From Vibrio sp. SS-MA-C1-2 (GTDB lineage: Bacteria > Pseudomonadota > Gammaproteobacteria > Enterobacterales > Vibrionaceae), in NCBI RefSeq assembly GCF_021513135.1, contig NZ_CP090981.1, positions 248,001 through 312,000 on the forward strand: a stretch of DNA of 64,000 nucleotides, written 5' to 3'. The notes below the pieces were generated by a model, which saw only the letters and a program-made list of their open reading frames with translations, had not been told where the DNA came from and did no database searches. The position numbers were made by a program, and so were the translations under genes. This document shows positions 38,500-47,373 of this stretch, one piece after another (position 1 is the stretch's first letter; the number at the start of each line of letters is the position of its first letter).

Positions 38500-39303
38500 T
38501 TAACGAGTCAGTAAAAAAGCAAATAGACCAATACCTAAAATTAAGCGATAAATCACAAATGGGTACATGCCGACTTTAGTGACAAACTTCAAAAAGAGAT
38601 GAATACAGGCGTAAGCCGATAAGAAAGAGACCACAATCCCTAACGCTAAACCACTCCATTCAATCGCCACATCACTCACGGCCAGTTTTAACCCTAAATA
38701 ACCGCCAGCCGCAAGAATAATTGGAATCGACATCAAGAAAGAGAAACGAGCAGCCGCTTCACGAGTTAACCCCATTTTTAAAGCCGCAGTAATCGTAATA
38801 CCAGAGCGAGAAGTACCTGGAATCAATGCAATCGCTTGAGCTATCCCGATATATAACGCCTCTTTCCAACCCACATGGTACTCATCATTTACCTGTGTTG
38901 AATGCTTATCCACTTGCCAAAGTAATACACCAAAAACAATGGTTGTTGTTGCAATCACATAAGCAGAACGCAGATAAAGTTCAATAAAATCTTTTAAAAA
39001 CAGTCCTAATAAACAGGCCGGAATGGTGGCAATAATAATCATCCACGCCAATTTAGAGTCACGACTGTGTTGCTTTTTAAATAAGGATCCAAACCAAGCA
39101 GATAACAGGGTGATAACCTCTTTTCGGAAGTAAATTACAACCGCGGCTAAGGTTCCAACATGAACAGCAACATCAAAAGAGAGCCCTTGATCTGCCCAGC
39201 CTAAAACCTCTGACGGTAAAATTAAATGAGCGGAGCTAGAAATGGGAAGAAATTCAGTCAAACCTTGAATTAAAGCTAAAAAGAAAGCTTCAAAGTAACT
39301 CAT
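38500..39303 (-). CDS. uppP: Undecaprenyl-diphosphatase UppP (BacA)
   Basis: 267 aa, polytopic. The two active-site motifs are [16 protein letters not shown] near the N-terminus and [11 protein letters not shown] in the middle. It recycles undecaprenyl pyrophosphate for wall and O-antigen synthesis; overexpression gives bacitracin resistance in relatives. Confidence 0.95.
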   Translation of the reverse strand: MSYFEAFFLALIQGLTEFLPISSSAHLILPSEVLGWADQGLSFDVAVHVGTLAAVVIYFRKEVITLLSAWFGSLFKKQHSRDSKLAWMIIIATIPACLLGLFLKDFIELYLRSAYVIATTTIVFGVLLWQVDKHSTQVNDEYHVGWKEALYIGIAQAIALIPGTSRSGITITAALKMGLTREAAARFSFLMSIPIILAAGGYLGLKLAVSDVAIEWSGLALGIVVSFLSAYACIHLFLKFVTKVGMYPFVIYRLILGIGLFAFLLTR

Positions 39304-39369
39304 GTTACATCCTTATATTTTGTAAGATAATGATTGATTTCATTACCACAGAATGAAATCGCCGCTAAT

Positions 39370-39858
39370 CTACCTTTTCCAATAAAAATCAACAAGAGTT
39401 AATGACTCAAAAGTGCGACTATCTAAGCGAAAATTGCGCCATTCTTCAGATAAATTGTTATTTCTTGCACTTAAAATCCGATCTGGTTGCAGTTCTGAAA
39501 GTGGCTTTAAAACAAAAGCAAATTTAAAAATATCAGGATGAGGTAATGGTAACTGAGGATCGACAAGATCATCAAACAACAGGAGATCAAGATCCAAACT
39601 ACAATGATCGTTATCACGCTGACGATCACATAAAGTTTCTATCTGTTTTAACTCTTGTTTTAATTTTGAGATCGAAAGAGTGGTATTAAGACCAATCACC
39701 GCATTATAATAATTGGCACTCTTTTGTGTACGATCAATACTCTCATACACAGAAGAGCAGACAAGCTGCTCCCCTAATGCTTCTAGAGCTGAAAAAGCCC
39801 TTAAGAAGTAGAACTCTTGCTGGAAGTTAGAACCTATCGCAATAAATGCTTGGCTCAC
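39370..39858 (-). CDS. folK: 2-amino-4-hydroxy-6-hydroxymethyldihydropteridine pyrophosphokinase
   Basis: 162 aa. It carries AFIAIGSNFQQE (family GSN start), the substrate loop around YNAVIGLNT and the Mg-binding signature DHCSLDLDLLLFDD. It activates the pterin before HPPK product joins p-aminobenzoate in folate synthesis. It overlaps folB by 4 bp, so the two are co-translated. Confidence 0.93.
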   Translation of the reverse strand: MSQAFIAIGSNFQQEFYFLRAFSALEALGEQLVCSSVYESIDRTQKSANYYNAVIGLNTTLSISKLKQELKQIETLCDRQRDNDHCSLDLDLLLFDDLVDPQLPLPHPDIFKFAFVLKPLSELQPDRILSARNNNLSEEWRNFRLDSRTFESLTLVDFYWKR

Positions 39859-40208
39859 TCTTGGCCTCTTTCAATCACCACACCGACAGCTTTTGCATTC
39901 ACAACCGCGCCGGGTTTACTGACTTTAATTTTCACCCAAGGAACCGAGAATTCAGTGCGGATAAGATCGGCGACTTCTTCTGCAACACGCTCAACAAGCA
40001 AAATAGGTTTACTCTCTAGATGATGAGTGACGGCTTGACTTACTTTGGCATAATCTAGCGCTTCTTCAACATTATCACTCAAACCCGGCTTCTGATTATC
40101 ATGCGCCATCTCAATATCAAGCACTAATTTTTGCTTAATGGTCTGTTCCCAGTCATAAGCACCAATAGTACAAATTGCCGTTAATTCCTCAATAAAAACT
40201 CTATCCAT
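39855..40208 (-). CDS. folB: Dihydroneopterin aldolase
   Basis: 117 aa. It has IEELTAICTIGAYDWEQ, the catalytic Glu in this segment, and LVERVAEEVADLI. It cleaves dihydroneopterin to the FolK substrate. It is divergent from plsY, as in many Gammaproteobacteria. Confidence 0.93.
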   Translation of the reverse strand: MDRVFIEELTAICTIGAYDWEQTIKQKLVLDIEMAHDNQKPGLSDNVEEALDYAKVSQAVTHHLESKPILLVERVAEEVADLIRTEFSVPWVKIKVSKPGAVVNAKAVGVVIERGQE

Positions 40209-40414
40209 GTTGTCTTTCTCATAATGTTTACAGGTCGGATACCCTATTCATTTAAATGGGCGTATATTAATCTCATTAATATACTCAAAGTCATTAAGAT
40301 ATACATTAAATTTCTCAGATTGGATAATTGTATATTATGATTGAGCATATAAACTAAAACGCTGTAACAAATGAACAAATAATTTTAGCTTCTTTATTTT
40401 AAACAGGACATGCC

Positions 40415-41017
40415 ATGACACCACTGGCTCTCGTCGTGATAATCGCGGCTTACCTATTGGGATCTATATCTAGTGCAGTACTTATTTGTCGCCTATTTAA
40501 ATTGCCCGACCCTAGAGATAATGGTTCAAAAAACCCAGGTGCAACCAATGTCTTGCGTTTAGGTGGAAAAATGCCTGCCGCCTCCGTTTTAGTCTGTGAT
40601 CTACTTAAAGGGTTAATTCCTGTTTGGGGTGGCTATTTTCTTCACTTGAACCCTTTTATTCTCGGCATTATCGGTATCGCTGCCACACTTGGACATATTT
40701 ATCCCATTTTCTTCCATTTTCGTGGTGGAAAAGGTGTGGCAACGGCATTTGGTTCGTTAGCGCCAATCGGTTGGGATCTATCAGGATTGCTGTTGTTGAG
40801 TTGGGGATTGATTGCCTTAGTAAGTGGATTCTCATCTCTTGCCGCTATCGGCACGGCAATTCTTGCACCGTTATTTACTTGGTTTTTCAAACCTCAATAC
40901 ACCATGCCCGTCGCGATGTTAGCCTGCATTATTTTATGGCGTCATCAAGATAATATTCGTCGCCTTTGGGATGGTTTAGAAGATAAAATCTTGCATAAAA
41001 AATCAGATAAGAAGTAA
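40415..41017 (+). CDS. plsY: Glycerol-3-phosphate acyltransferase PlsY
   Basis: 200 aa with five or so membrane helices. It has [12 protein letters not shown], the motif [14 protein letters not shown] and [15 protein letters not shown]. It transfers acyl groups from acyl-phosphate to glycerol-3-phosphate, the first step of phospholipid synthesis. The start has AGGA upstream. Confidence 0.95.
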   Translation: MTPLALVVIIAAYLLGSISSAVLICRLFKLPDPRDNGSKNPGATNVLRLGGKMPAASVLVCDLLKGLIPVWGGYFLHLNPFILGIIGIAATLGHIYPIFFHFRGGKGVATAFGSLAPIGWDLSGLLLLSWGLIALVSGFSSLAAIGTAILAPLFTWFFKPQYTMPVAMLACIILWRHQDNIRRLWDGLEDKILHKKSDKK

Positions 41018-41051
41018 TTTAAACCATCAAAAAAAGACAATAATGATAATA

Positions 41052-41096
41052 AAAAAGAGGATGATAGTATTTACTTACTATCACCCTCTTTTTCTT
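41052..41096. terminator. Bidirectional terminator between plsY and tsaD
   Basis: AAAAGAGGATGATAGTA pairs with TACTATCACCCTCTTTT around TTTACT, with runs of A and T outside. Confidence 0.85.
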
Positions 41097-41125
41097 TTAA
41101 ATACAAGTAATAACTTCTAAAATAG

Positions 41126-42142
41126 TTATTTAATTGGTTGTAGTTGATCAATCGGCCAACGTGGGTATGCTTTTACAGCTAAGTCCGTCACTTCACTATT
41201 TTTCAGACGTTGCATTCCAGCATAGGCAATCATCGCACCATTATCGGTACAAAACTCAGTTCTCGGGTAGAAAACTGCACCGCCTAATTTTGTTGTCATC
41301 GCTTCAAGTTGTTGTCGTAAGTATTTGTTCGCGCTCACGCCCCCTGCAACCACCAGACGCTTCATTCCTGTCTGCTTTAATGCTCTACGACACTTAATCG
41401 CTAATGTGTCTGCTACAGCCTCCTGGAAAGCAAAAGCGATATCCGCTTGAGTTTGATCATCATCATCATTTGCTCGAATTGTATTGGCCGCAAATGTTTT
41501 TAGACCAGAAAAACTAAAATCAAGCCCTGGGCGGTCCGTCATTGGACGAGGGAACTTAAAACGACCAGCAGTACCTTGTTCAGCTAGTTTTGATAACCTA
41601 GGGCCTCCTGGGTAGTCTAAGCCCAACATTTTTGCGGTTTTATCGAAGGCTTCACCTGCCGCATCGTCGACAGACTCACCTAAAATTTGATAATCGCCAA
41701 TATGATTGACTTGAACCAACATGGTATGACCACCAGAAACTAACAATGCAACAAAAGGAAATTCAGGTGGTGTCTCTTCCAACATGGGCGCTAAAAGGTG
41801 TCCTTCCATATGATGAACAGCAACCGCTGGAATATTCCATGCATACGCTAAACTACGGCCAATCGTCGCCCCAACAAGAAGAGCTCCAATTAAACCCGGT
41901 CCCGCTGTATACGCAATACCATCGATATCATCTGAAGTTAAACCCGCATCCGCTAAGGTTTCTTTTATCAATGGAATGGTTTTTTTAACATGATCCCTTG
42001 ATGCTAATTCAGGAACAACACCACCATAATCTGCATGAAGTTTGACCTGACTGTAAAGTTGATGAGACAATAAACCTTGTTCATCATCATAGATTGCAAT
42101 ACCTGTTTCATCGCACGATGTCTCGATGCCTAAAATTCGCAT
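41126..42142 (-). CDS. tsaD: tRNA N6-threonylcarbamoyltransferase TsaD
   Basis: 338 aa. It begins [19 protein letters not shown]. The metal-binding histidines are His111 and His115 (HMEGH), and the ATP-binding region has [10 protein letters not shown] and [15 protein letters not shown]. It completes t6A37 in ANN-reading tRNAs with TsaB/E/C; the ileX tRNA in this window is one such substrate. It is divergent from rpsU, the conserved arrangement. Confidence 0.96.
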   Translation of the reverse strand: MRILGIETSCDETGIAIYDDEQGLLSHQLYSQVKLHADYGGVVPELASRDHVKKTIPLIKETLADAGLTSDDIDGIAYTAGPGLIGALLVGATIGRSLAYAWNIPAVAVHHMEGHLLAPMLEETPPEFPFVALLVSGGHTMLVQVNHIGDYQILGESVDDAAGEAFDKTAKMLGLDYPGGPRLSKLAEQGTAGRFKFPRPMTDRPGLDFSFSGLKTFAANTIRANDDDDQTQADIAFAFQEAVADTLAIKCRRALKQTGMKRLVVAGGVSANKYLRQQLEAMTTKLGGAVFYPRTEFCTDNGAMIAYAGMQRLKNSEVTDLAVKAYPRWPIDQLQPIK

Positions 42143-42323
42143 GACCGCCTCAATATATGCATTAATTGCCCCAATATTAACGCTACAAACAAAAATTAAC
42201 CAGTTCGATTACAACAAAGCTTTACAAATACCCCTAATTCAGATTAAAATTCCGCACCATTTTTAGTCAAGCTGGCTACTAGATCGTCAGCACTAACCGA
42301 ACAACCCCTGAGGTGAAAGGCAC

Positions 42324-42539
42324 ATGCCAGTAATTAAAGTACGTGAAAACGAACCATTTGACGTAGCGCTACGTCGCTTCAAACGTTCATGCGAGAAAGC
42401 AGGTATCTTATCTGAAGTTCGTCGTCGTGAGCACTACGAGAAGCCAACTACAGTACGTAAGCGCTCTAAAGCTGCCGCTGTTAAGCGTCACCTAAAGAAA
42501 TTAGCTCGCGAAAACGCACGTCGCGTACGTCTATACTAA
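42324..42539 (+). CDS. rpsU: 30S ribosomal protein S21
   Basis: 71 aa, identical in layout to E. coli S21 ([38 protein letters not shown]). First gene of the macromolecular synthesis operon. Confidence 0.97.
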   Translation: MPVIKVRENEPFDVALRRFKRSCEKAGILSEVRRREHYEKPTTVRKRSKAAAVKRHLKKLARENARRVRLY

Positions 42540-42578
42540 TTTCTGATTTTTCAGAATTTTAAAAGTAGAGAACGTGAT

Positions 42579-43022
42579 ATGGCTTTGATCGAGCGTCTTA
42601 AAGACGAACAAAAAACGGCAATGAAGGCGAAGGATAAACCTCGTCTTGGCACAATTCGTCTTGCGTTAGCAGCAATCAAACAGTTAGAAGTTGATGGTCA
42701 AAAGACCCTTTCTGACGATGAGATTATTGCTGTTTTAACCAAGATGGTTAAGCAACGTCGTGATTCTGTTGAGCAGTTTACTGCCGCAGGTCGTGATGAT
42801 TTGGCCGATGTTGAGAAAGCAGAAATTGTTGTTGTTGAAGAATTCTTGCCTCAAGCACTGACTGACGAAGAAGTTAGCCAGTTGATTGCAGATGCAATAT
42901 CTTCAACAGGAGCTAATGGAATGCAGGACATGGGTAAAATCATGGGCGTCTTAAAGCCTAAGATTCAAGGCCGTGCCGATATGGGTAAAGTTAGTCAGCT
43001 TGTAAAAGCTAATTTAGGCTAA
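42579..43022 (+). CDS. GatB/YqeY domain protein
   Basis: 147 aa, complete YqeY domain (MALIERLKDEQKTAMKAKDK, FLPQALTDEEV, MGKIMGVLKPKIQGRADM). It resembles the tail of GatB of the tRNA amidotransferase and so may bind tRNA, but no function is proved. In Vibrionaceae it sits between rpsU and dnaG, as here. Confidence 0.92.
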   Translation: MALIERLKDEQKTAMKAKDKPRLGTIRLALAAIKQLEVDGQKTLSDDEIIAVLTKMVKQRRDSVEQFTAAGRDDLADVEKAEIVVVEEFLPQALTDEEVSQLIADAISSTGANGMQDMGKIMGVLKPKIQGRADMGKVSQLVKANLG

Positions 43023-43038
43023 CTTAATCCATCTGCCG

Positions 43039-43078
43039 ACAAGCCGTGCTATCCTTTTTGGAATGCGCGGCTTGTTTG
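43039..43078 (+). terminator. Hairpin before dnaG
   Basis: ACAAGCCG (43039-43046) pairs with CGGCTTGT (43068-43075), with further inner pairing. The T-run is short, fitting the partial terminator that lowers dnaG expression relative to rpsU in this operon type. Confidence 0.6.
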
Positions 43079-43207
43079 TATCTATACAAAAGCTTTTCTA
43101 GCGCTTTTTTTAGATAAAAAAGATCCATTTTTAGCTTAAATATCAAGTAATTGATATCAAATAACCACCTCCATTTTAATCACCACTTTATAGTAGGTAA
43201 CCCCATT

Positions 43208-44950
43208 ATGGCAGGACGTATTCCTCGCACATTTATCAATGATATTATTGCCAGAATCGATATCGTTGAACTAATAGATTCGCGAGTTAAGCTAAAAAAA
43301 CAGGGTAAAAACTTTGGTGCTTGCTGCCCTTTCCATAATGAAAAAACCCCCTCTTTTAGTGTTAGCCAAGAGAAGCAGTTTTATCACTGTTTTGGTTGTG
43401 GCGTACACGGAAATGCTCTCGATTTTATTATGGAATTTGATCGTCTTGAGTTTGTTGAGGCGGTAGAAGAGATAGCAAATACCCTTGGACTTGAAGTACC
43501 AAGAGAAGCTGGTGGCAGTTATAGCGGACCAAAAGCACAAGAGAAACGCGATCTTTACCAGTTATTAGGCGATGTCAGCCATTTTTATCATCAACAACTT
43601 CAGCAACCCGCCGCTCAAATCGCTCAACAATACTTAGCGGAGCGCGATCTGGCTCAGAGTAGTATTGATAAATTTAACATTGGCTATATTGCTGATCGTT
43701 GGGATACGGTACTGTCAAAATTTGGTACCACTCCTGATAATCAAAAATCTCTCATTGATACTGGTTTACTGATTGAAAACGATCAAGGACGTCGTTATGA
43801 CCGCTTCCGTGGTCGAGTGATGTTTCCGATCCGAGATCGTCGTGGACGAGTTATTGCGTTTGGTGGTCGTGTCATTGGAGATGGAACGCCAAAGTATCTC
43901 AACTCACCAGAAACCCCTGTTTTCCATAAAGGTAAAGAGCTTTACGGTCTTTATGAAGCCCTTCAAGTTAGCCGTGAACCTGAAAAATTATTGGTGGTTG
44001 AAGGTTATATGGATGTTGTCGCCCTCGATCAATTCGGCGTTGATTATGCTGTTGCATCATTGGGAACATCGACAACGGGTGACCATATCCAGTTACTATT
44101 TCGTCAAACAAGTACTATTATTTGTTGTTACGATGGTGATAGAGCTGGACGAGAAGCAGCATGGCGTGCAATGGAAAATGCACTACCTTATCTACAAGAT
44201 GGTAAACAACTGAAGTTTATGTTTTTACCTGATGGTGAAGATCCTGACAGTTACATTCGTCAACACGGTAAACCGAGCTTTGAAGAACAAGTCAGTAGTG
44301 CGATGCCACTGTCCACATTTCTCTTTAATAGTTTAATGACACAAGTGGATAGCTCATCTTTAGAAGGTCAAGCAAAGTTAACTACGCTTGCTGTTCCTTT
44401 GATCGATAAAGTGCCCGGTGGAACTTTAAGACTTTATTTGCGCGATATGTTAGGAAAAAAATTAGGGTTACCTGATGAAAGTCAGTTACAACGATTAATT
44501 AATAAGCAACCATCAAATCAGCGCCAACTGCCTAAAAAGACAGAAATAAAGAAAACACCGATGCGTCAAGTTATCGCATTATTGATACAAAACCCAGAAT
44601 TAAGTCAGTATTTAGATCCTCAAGAACTAATAACAATAGACTTTCCTGGTATACAATTATTAACGTCACTAGTTGAAAAGTGTCACCAACATCCCAATAT
44701 TACTACAGGTCAGCTCCTAGAGTATTGGCGCGATGATTCTCACGAGCCGCTAATCGCTAAATTAGCCGCCTGGGATTTGCTGATCAATAAGAGTAATATT
44801 ACAGAAGTATTTGCAGACTCATTGGACAAAGTTTATGCCCAGTGCGTCGAAAAACAGATAGCACAGCTGCAAGCGAAAGAGAGAACTGTCGGTTTATCAA
44901 CCGAAGAAAAGCGAGAGTTACAGTTACTAATACTGAACAATCTCGACTAA
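43208..44950 (+). CDS. dnaG: DNA primase
   Basis: 580 aa from the ATG at 43208 (MAGRIPRTFINDIIARIDIV), preceded by AGGTAA; an upstream in-frame start at 43151 adds unconserved residues. The zinc finger is CCPFHNEKTPSF with YHCFGCG. The Toprim core has VVEGYMDVVAL and CCYDGDRAGREAA. The C-terminal DnaB-binding domain is present. It makes Okazaki primers. rpoD follows in the same direction. Confidence 0.96.
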   Translation: MAGRIPRTFINDIIARIDIVELIDSRVKLKKQGKNFGACCPFHNEKTPSFSVSQEKQFYHCFGCGVHGNALDFIMEFDRLEFVEAVEEIANTLGLEVPREAGGSYSGPKAQEKRDLYQLLGDVSHFYHQQLQQPAAQIAQQYLAERDLAQSSIDKFNIGYIADRWDTVLSKFGTTPDNQKSLIDTGLLIENDQGRRYDRFRGRVMFPIRDRRGRVIAFGGRVIGDGTPKYLNSPETPVFHKGKELYGLYEALQVSREPEKLLVVEGYMDVVALDQFGVDYAVASLGTSTTGDHIQLLFRQTSTIICCYDGDRAGREAAWRAMENALPYLQDGKQLKFMFLPDGEDPDSYIRQHGKPSFEEQVSSAMPLSTFLFNSLMTQVDSSSLEGQAKLTTLAVPLIDKVPGGTLRLYLRDMLGKKLGLPDESQLQRLINKQPSNQRQLPKKTEIKKTPMRQVIALLIQNPELSQYLDPQELITIDFPGIQLLTSLVEKCHQHPNITTGQLLEYWRDDSHEPLIAKLAAWDLLINKSNITEVFADSLDKVYAQCVEKQIAQLQAKERTVGLSTEEKRELQLLILNNLD

Positions 44951-45062
44951 AATACCTGACGCGACTAAAATATAGTCAGCAAGCGAAATATTTGTTATTA
45001 TTGGCGGTTTGCGTTTTCAGCATACTAAATTCCTCACCCAGACCAGAAGTTGGATATCGTCT

Positions 45063-46901
45063 ATGGAGCAAAATCCTCAGTCGCAGCTCAAATTACTTGT
45101 AGCTAAAGGTAAAGAGCAAGGCTATCTGACCTTCGCTGAAGTTAACGACCATTTACCCGATGACATCGTAGATTCAGATCAAATAGAAGACATCATTCAG
45201 ATGATCAATGACATGGGTATCCAAGTCGTTGAACAGGCACCGGATGCCGATGATCTAATGATGTCAGAAGGCGTTGCAGATGAAGATGCAGCCGAAGCAG
45301 CAGCTCAAGCCCTTTCTAGCGTTGAATCTGAAATTGGTCGCACAACTGACCCAGTACGTATGTATATGCGTGAAATGGGAACAGTTGAGCTACTTACTCG
45401 CGAAGGCGAAATTGATATCGCGAAACGCATTGAAGATGGTATTAACCAAGTTCAGTGCTCAGTGGCAGAATACCCAGGTGCAATTTATCACCTACTAGAA
45501 CAATTTGATAAAGTCGAAATTGAAGAAGCTCGTCTTACCGATATCATCTCAGGTTTTGTTGATCCTAACTCGGACGAGACAACCGCACCAACAGCAACTC
45601 ATATCGGTTCTGAATTAAGCGAAGAAGAGCTTAAAGATGAAGATAGTGATCTTGAAGATGGTGAAGATGACGAAGAAGAAGATGATGGTTCAATTGATCC
45701 AGAATTAGCACGTGAAAAGTTCTTAGAGCTTCGTACGGCTTATGATCAAATGCAACTGAGTATCTCTGAAAATGGTCGTTTTGCACCAGAATCAGAAACT
45801 AAAGTTGCCGAACTTGCAGAAGTATTCAAACAGTTCCGTCTAATTCCAAAACAGTTTGACCACCTTGTTGGTTCAATGCGTACTATGATGGATCGCGTTC
45901 GTACTCAAGAACGTCTTATCATGCGTATGTGTGTCGACCACAGTAAAATGCCAAAGAAAACATTTGTTACCCTATTTGCAGGTAATGAGTCGTCAGAAGA
46001 TTGGTATGAAGCTGCTGTTGCAACTGGCAAACCATTTGTTGATAAGATGTCAACATTTGAAGATGATATCAAACGTAGTATCGCTAAATTAAAGCAGATC
46101 GAAGAAGAAACTGGTCTACCTATTGAGCGTATCAAAGATATCAACCGTCGCATGTCTATCGGTGAAGCAAAAGCTCGTCGTGCGAAAAAAGAGATGGTTG
46201 AAGCAAACTTACGTCTTGTTATCTCAATCGCGAAAAAATACACCAACCGTGGTTTACAGTTCTTAGATCTTATCCAAGAGGGTAACATCGGTCTAATGAA
46301 AGCGGTTGATAAGTTTGAATATCGTCGTGGTTATAAGTTCTCAACTTATGCTACATGGTGGATCCGTCAGGCAATTACACGTTCAATTGCCGACCAAGCA
46401 CGTACGATCCGTATCCCTGTACATATGATCGAGACCATTAACAAACTAAACCGTATCTCTCGCCAGATGTTGCAAGAGATGGGTCGCGAGCCTCTTCCAG
46501 AAGAGCTTGCGGAAAGAATGTTAATGCCAGAAGATAAGATCCGTAAAGTCTTAAAGATTGCAAAAGAACCGATTTCAATGGAGACGCCAATTGGTGATGA
46601 TGAAGATTCACATCTAGGTGACTTTATTGAAGATACAACACTGGATCTTCCAATCGATGCGGCAACTGCGACAAGCTTAAGAATGGCAACCAATGACGTT
46701 CTTGCTGGTTTAACGCCTCGTGAAGCGAAAGTATTACGTATGCGTTTTGGTATCGATATGAATACCGACCACACGTTAGAAGAAGTGGGCAAGCAGTTTG
46801 ACGTTACTCGTGAGCGTATCCGTCAGATTGAAGCGAAGGCGTTACGTAAACTACGTCACCCAAGCCGCTCTGAAGTACTACGTAGCTTCTTAGACGAGTA
46901 A
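45063..46901 (+). CDS. rpoD: Sigma-70 RNA polymerase sigma factor RpoD
   Basis: 612 aa from [20 protein letters not shown] (E. coli RpoD: 613). Region 1.1 is followed by [22 protein letters not shown] (1.2), the acidic non-conserved insert, the region 2 core [20 protein letters not shown] and the region 4.2 helix-turn-helix [20 protein letters not shown]. It is the housekeeping sigma factor and the last gene of the operon. Confidence 0.97.
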   Translation: MEQNPQSQLKLLVAKGKEQGYLTFAEVNDHLPDDIVDSDQIEDIIQMINDMGIQVVEQAPDADDLMMSEGVADEDAAEAAAQALSSVESEIGRTTDPVRMYMREMGTVELLTREGEIDIAKRIEDGINQVQCSVAEYPGAIYHLLEQFDKVEIEEARLTDIISGFVDPNSDETTAPTATHIGSELSEEELKDEDSDLEDGEDDEEEDDGSIDPELAREKFLELRTAYDQMQLSISENGRFAPESETKVAELAEVFKQFRLIPKQFDHLVGSMRTMMDRVRTQERLIMRMCVDHSKMPKKTFVTLFAGNESSEDWYEAAVATGKPFVDKMSTFEDDIKRSIAKLKQIEEETGLPIERIKDINRRMSIGEAKARRAKKEMVEANLRLVISIAKKYTNRGLQFLDLIQEGNIGLMKAVDKFEYRRGYKFSTYATWWIRQAITRSIADQARTIRIPVHMIETINKLNRISRQMLQEMGREPLPEELAERMLMPEDKIRKVLKIAKEPISMETPIGDDEDSHLGDFIEDTTLDLPIDAATATSLRMATNDVLAGLTPREAKVLRMRFGIDMNTDHTLEEVGKQFDVTRERIRQIEAKALRKLRHPSRSEVLRSFLDE

Positions 46902-46924
46902 TAATTACTCTACTAAATGGCGAT

Positions 46925-46954
46925 AAAAAACGGGCTTAATGCTCGTTTTTTTTT
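46925..46954 (+). terminator. Terminator of the rpsU-dnaG-rpoD operon
   Basis: CGGGC (46931-46935) pairs with GCTCG (46941-46945), extended by A6 against T9, immediately after rpoD. Confidence 0.85.
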
Positions 46955-47111
46955 ACCTATTTTTCAATGATATCAATTTTTATTGCGATTATTTTAATCT
47001 CGATTCACTTTTTTTATATAAACAGCCATAAGTGCATAAAAAGTAAACGATAGATGCGATTTTTATAGTAGACAAGCAAGATCTCATCCCCTATAATCTA
47101 TGACCATATAT

Positions 47112-47187
47112 GGCCCCTTAGCTCAGTGGTCAGAGCAGTCGACTCATAATCGATTGGTCCGCAGTTCAAGTCTGCGAGGGGCCACCA
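47112..47187 (+). tRNA. ileX: tRNA-Ile2 with CAU anticodon (lysidine type)
   Basis: 76 nt with encoded CCA. The acceptor stem GGCCCCT pairs with AGGGGCC. The anticodon CAT is at 47145-47147 between CT and AA, and the T-arm has GTTCAAGTC. The sequence is nearly that of E. coli ileX, which also lies just after rpoD. CAU here should be modified to lysidine by TilS and read AUA. Its 3' 47 bases are part of the attachment site of the downstream island, which supplies that half. Confidence 0.93.
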
Positions 47188-47192
47188 TATAT
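47141..47192 (+). repeat. attL: 52-bp direct repeat within the tRNA-Ile gene
   Basis: The sequence from the anticodon arm (GACTCATAATCG) to five bases past the CCA (CCACCATATAT) recurs exactly at 57837-57888. The copy there lacks the 5' tRNA half, so this end is the reconstituted tRNA. Confidence 0.92.
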
Positions 47193-47194
47193 CA

Positions 47195-47230
47195 AGGCGT
47201 TAGAAGAGTTTCTCTTCTGACGCCTTTTTT
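47195..47230 (+). terminator. Island-encoded terminator behind tRNA-Ile
   Basis: AGGCGTTAGAAGAG pairs with CTCTTCTGACGCCT around TTT, then six T. The island thus restores both the 3' tRNA half and its terminator. The original chromosomal terminator is presumably the one after attR. Confidence 0.85.
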
Positions 47231-47239
47231 CATTTCTGT

Positions 47240-47261
47240 ATTTATAGCATATTTATAGCAA
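47240..47261. repeat. Left arm-type repeat (22 bp)
   Basis: Two TTTATAGCA units separated by TA. The same 22 bases occur at 57688-57709 inside the right end. Position 47 bp inside attL suggests an integrase or excisionase arm site. Confidence 0.65.
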
Positions 47262-47373
47262 TTGAACTTTTATACCTTTCTCACATAATTTAAGTAAATT
47301 ACAACACTGATATAAATGTTCCTATATGATTAAATTTTAATTTATTATCAACTTAAAGGTTTGATCAATATTT